Shown here: piece by piece, positions 1-10,636 of the stretch
How positions within the stretch are numbered: position 1 is the first letter of the stretch
Layout of the letters: every line of letters starts with the position of its first letter
Made by a program: the position numbers and the translations under genes
Notes under the pieces: model-generated
What the model was told of the DNA's origin: nothing
The model's input: only the letters and a program-made list of their open reading frames with translations
The model's database searches: none
NCBI RefSeq assembly: GCF_037975245.1
Contig: NC_092571.1
Location: 11,632,417 to 11,669,916, forward strand
Direction of reading: 5' to 3'
Length of the DNA: 37,500 nucleotides
DNA from: Apostichopus japonicus
Taxonomy: Eukaryota; Echinodermata; Holothuroidea; Aspidochirotida; Stichopodidae

Positions 1-6
1 AATAAG

Positions 7-60
7 GTGTCATCGCCAAATTACACCAACAAAATGTGACAAATGTCAATAAGTAGATGA
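7..60 (+). repeat. Left member of 54-bp inverted repeat at window edges
   Basis: Starts GTGTCATCGCCAAATTACAC and matches the reverse complement of 37447-37500 with about 3 mismatches. The match stops abruptly after GTAGATGAGA. It also contains a small internal GGTGT/ACACC inverted repeat. It could be the terminus of a DNA transposon or a dispersed MITE end. The partner copy is the last sequence in the window, so its outer limit cannot be seen. Confidence 0.85.
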
Positions 61-143
61 GAGCGCAATAAAAAAGTCAATAATCGCTAATAAGTAAAAA
101 GTGGTAAAGAGCTGAAAAAGGTGCCAGCAGTCCAATTGAGTCC

Positions 144-169
144 GTCAGGGGGGCATCCGCCCCCCTGAC
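144..169. repeat. Perfect G/C hairpin in a MITE-like repeat end
   Basis: A 10-bp perfect stem (GTCAGGGGGG at 144-153 with its complement at 160-169) encloses a six-base loop. It is followed by the CGCCACTG-type text seen at other repeat ends in this window. This is probably the end of a dispersed non-autonomous element. No gene is supportable between 1 and 1170. Confidence 0.6.
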
Positions 170-546
170 CATATGGACGCTCCGCCACTGCGCGGCGGGG
201 GTGCAGGCCCTAATTCGCCATTACTAATGTAAAAGAGAGTTTTGACATAATTGGACCTCCATGCTTTTTATACATCTACATGAGACATGTCGTTGTTTAC
301 ATTAGCATCCCGCGGTATACTGCGCAATTTGAACGGACCGTACGGTACATGATGGCATGCGATGTAATAACCGATGCTTGCTTATATGATATTGACATGA
401 ACACGTTGAACGCGCGCTTCGCGCGCGAAAATTTTGGTTATTTTTTCAGGCAAGTCGGACAGTTTGAGGCTTTTCATCCTGGAACGCCATTTTCATGCTA
501 GCTGATATGATGTGATATCTGCTGTTTGCGTTACAAATTCGAACAG

Positions 547-655
547 TTTGGCCGAAAATGCCTCCCAGATCGCTGGAAATGACACTTCCCAGGCCTTGTA
601 AGTTGCCTCTAAGCACTTTCTATTTTGAAATTACTTAGCGATATCATTTAAAAAA
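547..655 (+). repeat. Dispersed repeat Y, copy 1
   Basis: Begins TTTGGCCGAAAATGCCTCCC and recurs in the same orientation at 36083-36190, including the downstream stretch through CTAAGCA and a short AT-rich tail. In both places a long G or C run follows within about 100 bp. It is most likely a fragment of a non-autonomous transposon; no coding potential is seen. Confidence 0.75.
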
Positions 656-934
656 ATGCTGAATGGGGGGGGGGGGGCGGGCGGTCGCCCCCATCCCAAA
701 AGAGTCATGTTCCCCGACGACACGGTCGAGTTTGAGACCAGCCACAGTTGGTTTCATAGCACAATTCTACACACGCGTTATGATAGACCATATATACTAT
801 ATATATAGAACATTAGTGAGAGAGGAAAATGGAAACGTCAAAAAATGGAGTTGTCGGTGTAAGGGGTAGGGTGAGTCACACTTTTACGAAATCATCGATC
901 CGTCACTGACTACCCATCAGCGCTGTAATGATGT

Positions 935-1102
935 CACTGTTCTTCTTTCTCTTCCCGGTGTCTTCGCGTTTTGCTTTTACTCCCTCTTTTTCTCCTTTTT
1001 CTCTCTTTCTTCTTTTTCTTTTCCCTTCCTTCCTCTCCTCCTCCTCTTTTTTCCCCTCTTTTTTCCTTTTTTCTTCTCTTTTTTTCTCTTCTCTTTTTCT
1101 TA
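935..1102 (+). repeat. Long polypyrimidine (CT-rich) tract
   Basis: About 165 bases are almost purely C/T on the + strand, so both strands give spurious ORFs rich in S/F/L or K/E/R. It runs directly into a 16-bp G/C palindrome at 1107-1122 (GGGGG, CGCGCG, CCCCC) and a C run. The tract plus G/C palindrome resembles the end of a dispersed repeat, not a gene. Confidence 0.85.
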
Positions 1103-1172
1103 CCCGGGGGGCGCGCGCCCCCAACGCCCCCCCCTGGATACGCACCTGTATATATATTTATCTGTATAATTA

Positions 1173-1250
1173 TCACGTCGCAATCCCAGTCGCTCATTAC
1201 CGTCCAGCGGAATGCATGTGATGGACTGCAATTTCGGAGTGAGCAAATTA
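1173..1250 (+). repeat. Repeat X, copy 1 (second half only)
   Basis: Contains TCACGTCGCAATCCCAGTCG and extends through GGAGTGAGCAAATTA. The same text occurs at 13931-14008, 24530-24598 and 25484-25563, all on +. This copy is the left edge of segmental duplication copy A. The sequence just 5' (a TA-rich stretch ending TATAATTA) is also similar to the other copies, but the tRNA-like half is missing here. Confidence 0.85.
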
Positions 1251-1644
1251 ATGAGCGAACTGAAGATACGCCAGAATCTTATGAAGAGCTTCACCGTACC
1301 ATAATTAGGCGTGATTATAAATTATTCGATGACATTGCATCATTATTTAGTAAGATATAGACTATTGTGTGACAAAGAACAATTGTCCTGTGGTTGTTTT
1401 TTTTTCACTTTTAAAGTTGAAAGTCTACTTGTGTGTCGATGGACAAAACAGCAAAAGCATCAATCCACTTTTCTCATTGTTTTTAGTGTAGCCAATAAGC
1501 GATGAACAAAGTAGATACTCATGACAAGAGTGTCAGTTTGCAAAACAGACGTCTGCAGTTGGAGTAGGGAATAGCCGCCTTCTTGATACCGTGACGCAAC
1601 CAAGTTGTAGTTGGTTGGTATACTGCTGGTGTGAGTTATTGAAG
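1251..1644 (+). other. Putative non-coding first exon / leader region of LRR-A
   Basis: No start-to-stop frame of substance links this region to the LRR protein. A good 5' splice donor, GAAG|GTGAGT, ends it at 1644/1645. The equivalent donor is preserved in copy B at 25966/25967, and a strong acceptor lies just before each LRR coding exon. The transcription start is not visible, so the left limit is only the edge of repeat X. It could instead be plain upstream DNA if transcription begins in the coding exon. Confidence 0.4.
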
Positions 1645-1745
1645 GTGAGTCAAACATCCTCCAAGGTTTTCACTGGGTCTGAGAAGAACGTTATATTTTT
1701 CGAATCTGGAAAATTATTTGTCTCCTTTTCGGATCCTTTGTATAC

Positions 1746-1912
<167 letters not shown>

Positions 1913-2078
1913 TATAAAGGTATGTATGAATATATACATATATATATATATGTAACAAGTGGTATGACAGATATATAGTAAATGATACACCAGAAAAATT
2001 CCACTTCACGACCGGTTTCGTCCTTTGGGACTCATCAGACAAAGGTAGGAATCGATCTTGTGTCACAAACCGAAATTC

Positions 2079-2147
2079 GTTGAAAGATGTAATTTGTTCC
2101 ATTCAGCTCGGCTGCGCCTCGTTGAATAGAACATTCCATCTTTCAAC
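2079..2147. repeat. Imperfect 69-bp stem-loop in LRR-A intron
   Basis: The left arm starts GTTGAAAGATG and the right arm ends CATCTTTCAAC, with further pairing inward (TTCCATTCA against TTGAATAGAA) around a GC-rich loop. It looks like a small palindromic element or the remnant of one. Only the right arm is present at the matching place in copy B. Confidence 0.6.
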
Positions 2148-2198
2148 TCATGAAATATTTGCACTATTGCACTCATAACCATATATTATTTGTATACT

Positions 2199-2202
<4 letters not shown>

Positions 2203-2279
<77 letters not shown>
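2203..2279. repeat. (TA)n microsatellite
   Basis: About 75 bp of uninterrupted TA just upstream of the intron acceptor of LRR-A. The matching tract upstream of the LRR-B acceptor is much shorter (about 26735-26754). Confidence 0.97.
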
Positions 2280-2285
<6 letters not shown>

Positions 2286-2354
2286 TAGTGTTTTTTTTAT
2301 AGTCCTGTACCTGGAGTCTTTACGTCGCCGAACGTACCGATTGAATGAACAGTC

Positions 2355-3884
2355 ATGATGACTGCTTTGTCCGTTGTCACTGGCATTCACCTCGTAGTTA
2401 TTTTAACGGCATCACCATCATGTCAATGTGCCTGTCGAGATATATATACTACCACCACATGCGATGGCCGCAATAGTAACATTTCTTCGCTACCTTTTCT
2501 TGAAAACAGGGAAACAATTGTAAATCTATTTGTTGTACATTCGAATATACCAGCCTTACGAAATGGTTGTATTCTGCTGCCAACATTTCCTAACTTGAGA
2601 TCTCTTGGATTGTATTCGAACGGAATTTTTCAACTGAATGAACAGTTCTTTGAAAACGTTGCGAATGTTAGTCAATTACACCTACAAAGAAACGAACTGA
2701 GCATGGTCCCTTCTAATTCTTTGAGTGTTCTTACCAAAATCACGTACCTCGATCTTAGTGGAAATAGAATCCTGGAATTACCAGCAAAGTGCTTCGTTAA
2801 CAACATATATTTAAAGGTTGTTATGTTATACAGAAATAACATCAGCAGCGTACACAAAGAAGCTTTCATAGAAATGCGTCACCTTGAGGTCTTAAATTTG
2901 GCATGGAATAATATCACTGAGATCAATTTGTGTGATGAGAAAACACACCACCTGACATCATTAACTTTACTTAATTTGAAACACAACAGCATGGAATATT
3001 TCCATTGTAGTAATAACTTGTCTATGTTGACTTCTTACGATGCGGAAGATAACAAGCTATCTTATTTAGATGAATATTCATTGCACGGTCTTTCTCAATT
3101 GAAGACACTTTGGTTACCAGGAAATCATTTATCAGATGTCCACGAATTTACCTTTGGCAATACTACGCACGGACTACAACATTTAATTTTGAGCAGAAAT
3201 CGGTTTAGCGATATTCCAACACAGTTCATAAAAATGCTCACGTTTTTGGAGAATTTAAACTTGCAGTTTAACTCCATTACCGCTTTACCTGCACAGGCAT
3301 TCCAAGCCAATGAATTCCTATATCAAATTAACTTAGAGCATAACTTGATTCATGTGACTAAACCGAATTCATTGACGGGACTAACCCGTCTACGTTATCT
3401 TAATTTGAGAGGAAATGTTTTAAATGGACTCCCATCATCAGGTTTCTTGGAGGAGGGAGAAGACTTTGCAATAAATCTCGCAGGTAACCCATGGACGTGC
3501 GACTGCAATGCATTGCCTCTCTACAATTGGTTAAGTAAATCCAGATTCTACCAACATGATCTGATTTGTCAGAGCCCAATCTCAGTTTATGGTGAACAAC
3601 TTATGAAGCTCTCAGTTTCGGACTTTTGCGATGTCGCGGATATGTTGACTACTCAATGGCAGTTCTACGAGTCTACCACTACACCAAGTCCAACAGTGAA
3701 CTACGATATTGCTGTTATCAGTGCAGCTATATGGATTTTCGGAGGATTATTTCTCTTAGTTTTTCTTCTTACCAATATTCGAATGCTACGACGTTGCATA
3801 AACTGCCCAAGGGAGCAAGATAACCGTTTGGCAGCTCCAGAGCCGGACACACCATTGGGCCAAATGCGGGCTCAAATCCCCTAA
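2355..3884 (+). CDS. LRR-A: type I transmembrane leucine-rich-repeat receptor-like protein
   Basis: A 509-residue single-exon reading frame. Residues 1-25 are a hydrophobic signal peptide. A cysteine cap follows (C23, C25, C27, C36), then about 12 leucine-rich repeats of 24 residues with LxxLxLxxN cores centred near 84, 108, 132, 156, 180, 206, 228, 252, 277, 301, 325 and 349. The C-terminal cap has NPWTCDC at 378-384 with C405 and C425. A Thr/Ser/Pro-rich stalk, a membrane helix at about 451-475 and a short basic cytoplasmic tail with no TIR or kinase domain complete it. The layout predicts a cell-surface recognition or adhesion protein; ligand and partners are unknown. The start is the first ATG of an ATGATG pair about 50 bp after a strong splice acceptor, and it is conserved in LRR-B. 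A TIR-less LRR membrane protein could serve in innate immunity, development or adhesion, and the sequence does not decide which. Confidence 0.93.
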   Translation: MMTALSVVTGIHLVVILTASPSCQCACRDIYTTTTCDGRNSNISSLPFLENRETIVNLFVVHSNIPALRNGCILLPTFPNLRSLGLYSNGIFQLNEQFFENVANVSQLHLQRNELSMVPSNSLSVLTKITYLDLSGNRILELPAKCFVNNIYLKVVMLYRNNISSVHKEAFIEMRHLEVLNLAWNNITEINLCDEKTHHLTSLTLLNLKHNSMEYFHCSNNLSMLTSYDAEDNKLSYLDEYSLHGLSQLKTLWLPGNHLSDVHEFTFGNTTHGLQHLILSRNRFSDIPTQFIKMLTFLENLNLQFNSITALPAQAFQANEFLYQINLEHNLIHVTKPNSLTGLTRLRYLNLRGNVLNGLPSSGFLEEGEDFAINLAGNPWTCDCNALPLYNWLSKSRFYQHDLICQSPISVYGEQLMKLSVSDFCDVADMLTTQWQFYESTTTPSPTVNYDIAVISAAIWIFGGLFLLVFLLTNIRMLRRCINCPREQDNRLAAPEPDTPLGQMRAQIP

Positions 3885-3907
3885 TCTAATGTCCCCTAAA
3901 ATTATTT

Positions 3908-3913
3908 AATAAA
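3908..3913 (+). promoter_or_regulatory. AATAAA polyadenylation signal of LRR-A
   Basis: Lies 24 bp after the stop codon, which would give a very short 3' UTR. The equivalent position in copy B reads ATTTTAAAAAAA, so this hexamer is absent there. A more distal signal could also be used. Confidence 0.5.
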
Positions 3914-6900
3914 AATATATAAAAACAGTTAATAGAAACGAGGAAGACTGGGTGGGATAGCGACATATTCGTATATCTTCCCTATATTACTTGATATTAC
4001 ATAATATTACTTTCCTAATTATGTAGTACATTATATAATTATGTGGTATAGCAAATAACTTATTCATCAATCGAAAGATATCGTGAGCGAAATCTTTACA
4101 AAACATTAATTGCAGATTTATGTTGTATGCATACATAATTACTGTGCAACTCACAAGTAAAATGTCGACACAACGCAAGCCTTGGTTGCCACACGGACAT
4201 CCGAGGGCCCTAACATTAGTTTATCAGGACCAGCCCCCGCCCTTCCCCCACCCCACAAAATGGTAAATTTGGCCCCAAGGCATTACAATGAGATTAATGC
4301 ATAACATTAAATGCCTCGAAGTATTCTTGACGTTTGGTGTGAGGGGATATGCGAGGGGTGGGGTGGTAGGGGGGGTGATATATGTGTTCTCTTTTTTTAG
4401 TACGTAATCGTGATACGTATATACATAACACCTAACGTAGCATAACATGGTGAGATTTCCATTGTTCATTCTCTGACTTGGGCTTCTTTCTTAAAAACGT
4501 GGTAAAATATGCAAACAACTGTCAACATCGCGAGGAGTCCGGTTAATATATGCACTTGCTTATAAAATTTTCCTTCTACGTTTTGATGTTTTGGCAAGCC
4601 TGCTAATGTTTTTATTTTCCCATATATTTGTTTCACTGAACATCTCAGAACGGACCATATTTATTAAATGCTTGTTTCTAAAGGTGTGATAGAACTATCG
4701 TCCTTGAAATGAACCAAAGAAGCAAAATATGGTGGAGACAAGCATTTAAAATCTAACTTTGTACGAATATTTTGGCATTTCTTTTCTTTGCTTTATCTAA
4801 TTTTTTAGTCGATTTTTGAATAATTAATTGTGTTTATTTTGTACATAACTCCTAAGCTCACAAACTTGTCTCCAAGCACGACGAAAGACTCTTTCTATTG
4901 ATTGAGACACATTTTTATCCCTTGTTATAAGCGCTGATTTAGTGTAATATTCAGGGGCGTAGCTACAAGGAGGAGGGGGAGGGGACGGGTTCTCATCCCC
5001 AAATAATTGAATTGAATCTTCAATATTTAGAAAAGTCGGTGGTTAAAAACATGACTGTTGGAAAATGTAATCTATGTCACATCTCTTAAAATAAATTTAA
5101 GCTGATCGCAATCTTGACAGGATATTTTTGATTTCTGATTCGATATAGGTTGTTTCTGTTTCTAACTTTAGGCTTACATTATTTACAAGATTTGACGAAA
5201 TTCGAACTTACTTATTAACCGAAATCTTGTTTCTAACTCCTTGTACAACCCATAGTAAAGTTGGAAATATACTACTGAATGTAACTTGTAATATTGTCTA
5301 AAGACGGTCAATTGGCGTTCGATTTAGCACCTTATAGTATCCGGTATAGCAATTAAGAATTGACAACCAACTCCGTGTTATGCTGCTGAAAATGTCGAAT
5401 TTGGATATTTCAATGAGGGATGTTGTATGTATTCACAGTGTTTGGGGACAAAAGTTGATGTTCTGCATTGCATGTTGTCGGCGCGCTGTTAGTGATTAAT
5501 GTATGTTCTTCTTGTTACACCAGTATGAGATATAATTATGCAGATCGCACTAACGATGTAAAATTGAATAACATAATCATGGTCAGTTTGGGAACCAACA
5601 GTTCTACTAACTTGCGGTACGGCACCCCTCCTCACGACTCCACCCAATTGGAAAATTATATTCTAGTTGGAATATTATGATTCTACATACCCACCCTCAC
5701 ACCAAGGGTGCAGAAATTCACAAATCGGTCCCAAAAGTCGATGCCAATTGTCGGTTCCCAAAATTGAAGCCGAATTTCAGCGTGGTCTTGCATCCATGAA
5801 CGTAAGAGTATAATAAACCCCAAATGAAGAGTATGAAATCAAAACTATTCCACCTGTTTCTCCGTAAGTCTACATGTCCAAGATTACCGTAATATTAGGC
5901 TAACAAAAGTCTACAGCTCCCCCTGGACCCAGTGGCGTAGACAGAAGAGGCGGGATAAAGTCTCCCCCCCCCCCGACCCCTCCGCAGAAATTTTCTGGGA
6001 CTCTTGGCAAAGGAAAAATAAATAGTTATGATATATTATACTGTATAGGCTACTCGTTTTTATTAGCACGGTGTGAGTTGCTTCTCATTAGGTTTCCCTC
6101 ATTAGTCATAACAAACATAGAAACGAGATTTTTCTACACAATTAGCTAACTTTGATTCAGTCATTGACACTTCTAATCAAAGTTTCGTGAGTCGTTTGCA
6201 AATTGATTGTCTTCTTACAAACAATGCACATCTCCATTTGGGGTCGTTGAGATATGCAATACCTGCGAATACCTATACCATGCACACGTAGGAATACTAA
6301 TATGTTATTATAAATGTTTGATATCGTTAAATATAATGTAATATATTTAATATAATGTATATGTTTTTCATCTGTGAATAAGTTAATTAAATGTAACGAA
6401 TCAAATGAAAGATTTTCAGCTGAATTGCCGTTGTGACATCATTCACTCTGCATTCACAAAAAATATATAAACCACCAAATTTGAAAGAGGGATATTTTCG
6501 TCATGCAAAATGCAATGACGATGAGGGGTTGAACTAAGAAAATAATTTTCGGATTGTTACCATGGACTCAACTTCAAGCACCGAAATATTTCACGTTCAT
6601 TTGACGAGTTGTGTATAAGTCAATGGAGAATTGATTTACAATTTAGTGCTACAACATGTGCTCCCGTCCTGATCCCAAACGAAGATCGTGTACCGTCTAT
6701 ATACATTGGGTATAAAAAATATATGTGAAATATGATCGTCTATACTTTGTAAGAACATAGTGCTAGTGACTATTTTAATGTGTTGTCAATATATCTGGAA
6801 CTTAAATTTAAAGTTATAAACAGCGTTGTTCTTTTTTCTTATTCTTCTTTTCCATTTATTGTCTGCCAATCTACTACTCTACTTTTCTACTAAATTGATG

Positions 6901-7677
6901 ACTAATTAATTTTTCGATAAGCTTGATGGTCTCTCAACGGAATTCCTGATTGCCTAGTTATCTCATTTCTTAAAAAGCGGGGCAACGCGTCCTGTGGGAG
7001 GGGTCCAGTGCCCTACCTTCCCTTTGAAGAAATCTTGGAGTTTAAAGGAGGCTAAGCGTATCAACTGGTAGTACATAGCCCTATATATCTTATTTATAGC
7101 ATAAATACCTACCGAAACTAAAGTATCGCGAAATCGCGTATGTCACTTCTTGCAACTATGTAGCAGACGTCACATAGCTTTTCCCCGCCAAGCTTGAGAG
7201 GCTCATATGCGGCCATCGATCGATCGTCACGGTGTGTGTGTCAAAGGCGATTATGCGTCATACTTCCGAAACGATCCCGTAGAATGATGTTTACTACATG
7301 ACGTGTGTACTTACGTTTATCTTGCATATCGTATCGTAAGCGGAACCAAATAATTTCGTTGGAAAGACGAAGAGTCAATTAGTATTGCACGAGCCAGTAT
7401 ATGCTAGAAAATCCAATAATGGTCACGCCTCTTTAATCCAGTACATATCATCTGCGATACTTGAAGTATTGTTGTTCGTCACTGCGTGACTTATTAAAAC
7501 AATTATCTACCTCTGTACTCTGCATATTAACTAGGGCTACTGACACCATACTTCCCCTTCGCCAATCATGTGGACAGCACAGTGATTTTCGGGCAGACCA
7601 AAGTGGTGCCACAACGGACGGCAATTCCAACACCAAAGAACATTGAACTGACTCCTGCCCTTTCACGGGTCGCACTA
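3914..7677. other. Gene-free flank inside duplication copy A
   Basis: No frame has a recognisable domain; all open frames are short and not preserved in copy B. The sequence is AT-rich unique-looking DNA, repeated in copy B (28378-31650), with G/C-run repeat ends near 4345-4375, 4955-5000 and 5935-5985. A block at 5546-6003 is present only in copy A. It contains a GTGGCGTAG motif and a run of C and may be an old insertion, or a deletion in B. I see no RNA gene. Confidence 0.6.
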
Positions 7678-7699
7678 ATGGCAAGCCGTTTTACTTTTT

Positions 7700-8198
7700 T
7701 ATTCGATATTTGATGATATCAAAAATTATTTGGTGATATCAGCAAAGATTGTTGATATCAACAATTAATTGCTGATATCATCAACTCATTTGATGATATC
7801 ATCAAAAATTGCTGATATCAACAATTATTTGCTGATATCACCAAATAATTGTTGATATCAGCAATTCATTTGCTGATATCAGCAATTCAATTCACTTGTT
7901 GATATCAGCAAATAATTGCTGATATCAATAAATAATTGCTGATATCAACAAATATTTGCTGATATCAGCAAATGCATTGGTGATATCAGCCACTGAATTG
8001 TTGCAAATCATTTGCTGATATCAACAATTCCAACATAAATAAAACATATCACTAATAAATTTGTGATATGAGGTACCGAATTGCTGATATCATTAAATGA
8101 TTTGGTGATATCATTAAATGATTTGCTGATATCAGCAATTGAATTGGCGATATGTTGGAATTGCTGATATCAACAATTCATTTGCTGATATCAGTAAT
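7700..8198. repeat. GATATC palindromic minisatellite, array 1
   Basis: Twenty exact GATATC sites. The consensus unit is about 28 bp of the form TTGNTGATATCANCAATT plus an ATTTG-type link. Flanking letters vary together on the two sides of each centre (GCTGATATCAGC, GTTGATATCAAC, GATGATATCATC), so many units remain palindromic despite differing in sequence. Confidence 0.95.
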
Positions 8199-8473
8199 TC
8201 AAGCGTATCGAACCAACGTCTACAAAAAGAAATTGGAAACGAGCGCCATCGACAAAACCCCGCTAATTCTGAAGTAGTGGCCTAATCTATTATTGTATTA
8301 GTACTATCAGAGAAATTCTGTTAAGAACGATATGTGCTTCATCATTTACCGCCATCGCCAAAGGTGAAAGTAACGCTACCCGTACCCTGTTGTCTCGTCA
8401 CTGTCATTTGCATGTACTGCACAGTACACTGACATCGTGTGTCTTGCTTGTAAGACGGGCTGTCACGGTTGAA

Positions 8474-9070
8474 TTTCTGATATCATCGTCACGGTTGAAT
8501 AACTGATATCAGAAAATGATTTGTTAATATCATTAAATGAATTGGTGATATCAACAAAAGCATGCATTAGTGATATGTACGGTTGATTTGCTGATATCAT
8601 TAAAACAATTACTGATATCACCAATTGATTTGTTGATATCAGCAAATGAATTAGTGATACGTTGGAATTGTTGATATCAGCAAATAATTAATGATATCAA
8701 CAATTATTTGGTGATATCAGCAAATAATTGTTGATATCATAGAATGATTTGCTGATATCACCAATTCATTTGCTAATATCACCAAATAATTGCTGATATC
8801 AGCAAATATTTGTAGATATCAGCAATTATTTGTTGATATCTACAAATGAATTCGTGATATCAGCATATGAATTGGTGACATCAGCAAATGAATTGCTGAT
8901 ATCAACAATTATTTGGTGATATCAGCAAATAATTGTTGATATCAGTAATTATTTGATGATATCATCAAATGATTTGATGATATCAGCAATTAATTGTTGA
9001 TATCAACAATTATTTGATGATATCACCAAATAATTGTTGATATCATCAAATATATCATCAATATCATCAA
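8474..9070. repeat. GATATC palindromic minisatellite, array 2
   Basis: Twenty-three exact GATATC sites with the same unit as array 1. The first units (8461-8520) carry a local direct repeat containing GTCACGGTTGAAT. Toward the right end the units become ATTTGATGATATCATCAAAT-like and merge into the terminal inverted repeat. Confidence 0.95.
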
Positions 9071-9106
9071 ATCAAATATAGAATAAAAAGTAAAACGGCT
9101 TGCCAT

Positions 9107-10277
9107 ACGCACCTCTCTTCCCAACCAACAAAAAGAAAACGTTTGGAGGTTACCATGCCTAAACATATTCACAGTGTGGTAGTAAGCCATACATGATGAT
9201 ATACATGAACTTGTGCACACCAAAATGAAGAGGATTATCTACATTGACTAATGCGGCAACATAAAAAGAATCGAATCAGTTATCATGTTGACAAAGCATC
9301 AACTATTTAATTCACTGGTAAGGATTTACAGTATAGAATTTTATTCCAATATTCTAATGTAAATCCCTTTAAAGATTTGTTATCGTAAACTGACAACCTT
9401 ACGAGAAATTGTTTGCAAGCACAGGAAATATTTTGACAAATCTACAAATCACCTGTTATAAAGCACAAAACAAATTGCCAATTTGAGAACCAATTGAGAT
9501 ATCCTGTTGATCATTTGAGCAAATTTTTCCACCATTATAGATAACCTGTTGACTCCTTGAAGCTCAGAGGGTGAAACTGGCTATAGCCACTTGAGTGTGC
9601 TTCAAGCAATAATACATATCAACTTTCCCTGAACTTTCCTGGATGACTGTATGTTGTGTTAAAGACTTATTGAGCCCCTTCACAAAACTTAACTGAACTG
9701 AATTTGACCAAACTATTTTCACCAAAGAACAATCATACCATTGGAGAATTGACAGATTTATTGTAACTTTAATTTTGGAGTTACCATGGTTAAAAGGTTT
9801 TCAGACTTTGACACCTGTTCACCCCTAACCAGTTTCAATTATGAGGCATGTATCTACCAAGTATGACACTGATTCAACTTATGGTTGATGAGGTATCATG
9901 TTTAATAAGCTGTTCTTGGCGAGTCTCATTAAGCCCCAACAACTCATGAATATTAATGAGGTCCAAATTGTTGTTGCAAAAAGCATATACTTACTATGTA
10001 GTTACATCACCCTATCACCATATATATTTCTTCCAATCAGAGCACAAGAGAACATCATGTGACCATGGTCGTACACTAAGAGCACGAGAAACCAACGTAT
10101 GTCAATTTAACTGGACATATGTCAATTTCAGGACTTATGGCATATAAGGTGCACCATACATGTTAGCACGATTGCAAAGGTTACTGAGCGTTTGGCATTG
10201 TAACCAAACCACACAGCCCACACTCAACTAAACATTTTAATTGAATAGATCATGCCACATGCAGATAGATAATTCAG
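9107..10277. other. Gene-free stretch present only in copy A
   Basis: About 1.17 kb with no coding frame over 70 codons and no recognised motif. It lies between the GATATC element and a G/C-ended repeat. Copy B lacks all of it, with breakpoints corresponding to about 7668 and 10611. I see nothing else in it. Confidence 0.5.
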
Positions 10278-10636
10278 CGGCGTAGGAAGGTTCCTTCGAG
10301 TGGGGGTCTGAAGACTGATGGCTGGCATGGGGAAGGGGTCTAAGGGGAGGGGGTGTCCCCCTCCCCTTTGGAACTTTTTTTGCATTTCCAGGTGGCCTCA
10401 GATGCAATTTGGTGCAATATAGCACACTTCAACACCCACTCCATTTTGTAAATAATTTTGCATTTTCACCTGGCCTTTAGATGCAATTTGGTGCTCCAAA
10501 TGAGATTTTTTTTCTCATTTGGAAATGAAAAAGAGGCTTTCTGACTTGCGAAGCGGGGGGTGGAATGATACTTCCGAACCCCATATATTTCACTGGGGGG
10601 GGGGGCTGGCGCCCCAGCCCCCGGTCCTTACGCCCT
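10278..10636. mobile_element. G/C-hairpin MITE-like repeat
   Basis: The left end has GGCGTAGGAAGG. The right end read in reverse is GGGCGTAAGGACCGGGGGCT, giving imperfect inverted ends. Inside are two strong hairpins: a perfect 12-bp stem with a 3-base loop at 10342-10368, and a 9-bp stem at 10601-10622. The final 26 bp survive in copy B (31650-31678), although the rest is deleted there. No coding capacity. Assignment to a transposon superfamily is not possible by eye. Confidence 0.5.

Larger units (their letters stand above)
7678..9106. mobile_element. TIR-bounded element made of GATATC palindrome arrays
   Basis: Termini are inverted repeats: ATGGCAAGCCGTTTTACTTT at 7678-7697 matches the reverse complement of 9087-9106 apart from a one-base T-run difference slightly further in, and the arms run on through TTATTC into ATATTTGAT. 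Between them are 43 exact GATATC hexamers (20 in 7715-8192, 23 in 8479-9045), usually about 28 bp apart and each the centre of a palindrome such as TTGCTGATATCAGCAA. A 0.27 kb non-repetitive spacer separates the two arrays. No protein is encoded. No clear target-site duplication is visible. The whole element is missing from copy B. It is best read as a non-autonomous DNA transposon whose body is a minisatellite of self-complementary units. Confidence 0.8.

Noticed and set aside
903-1360. Overlapping frames on both strands rich in K/E/R or S/F/L
   Set aside because: They come from the polypyrimidine tract and have no start context, domain or conservation in copy B.
2672-3310. Antisense frames inside LRR-A (and the matching ones in LRR-B)
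   Set aside because: They are shadows of the strongly supported LRR coding frame.
5468-5680. 70-codon frame MHVVGALLVINVCSS near the A-only block
   Set aside because: The frame crosses the breakpoint at 5546, no family is recognised and it is not conserved in copy B.
7700-9070. CRISPR-like array of regularly spaced repeats
   Set aside because: The repeats are degenerate palindromes with no unique spacers of fixed length, no cas genes are present and the DNA is eukaryotic. It is a minisatellite.
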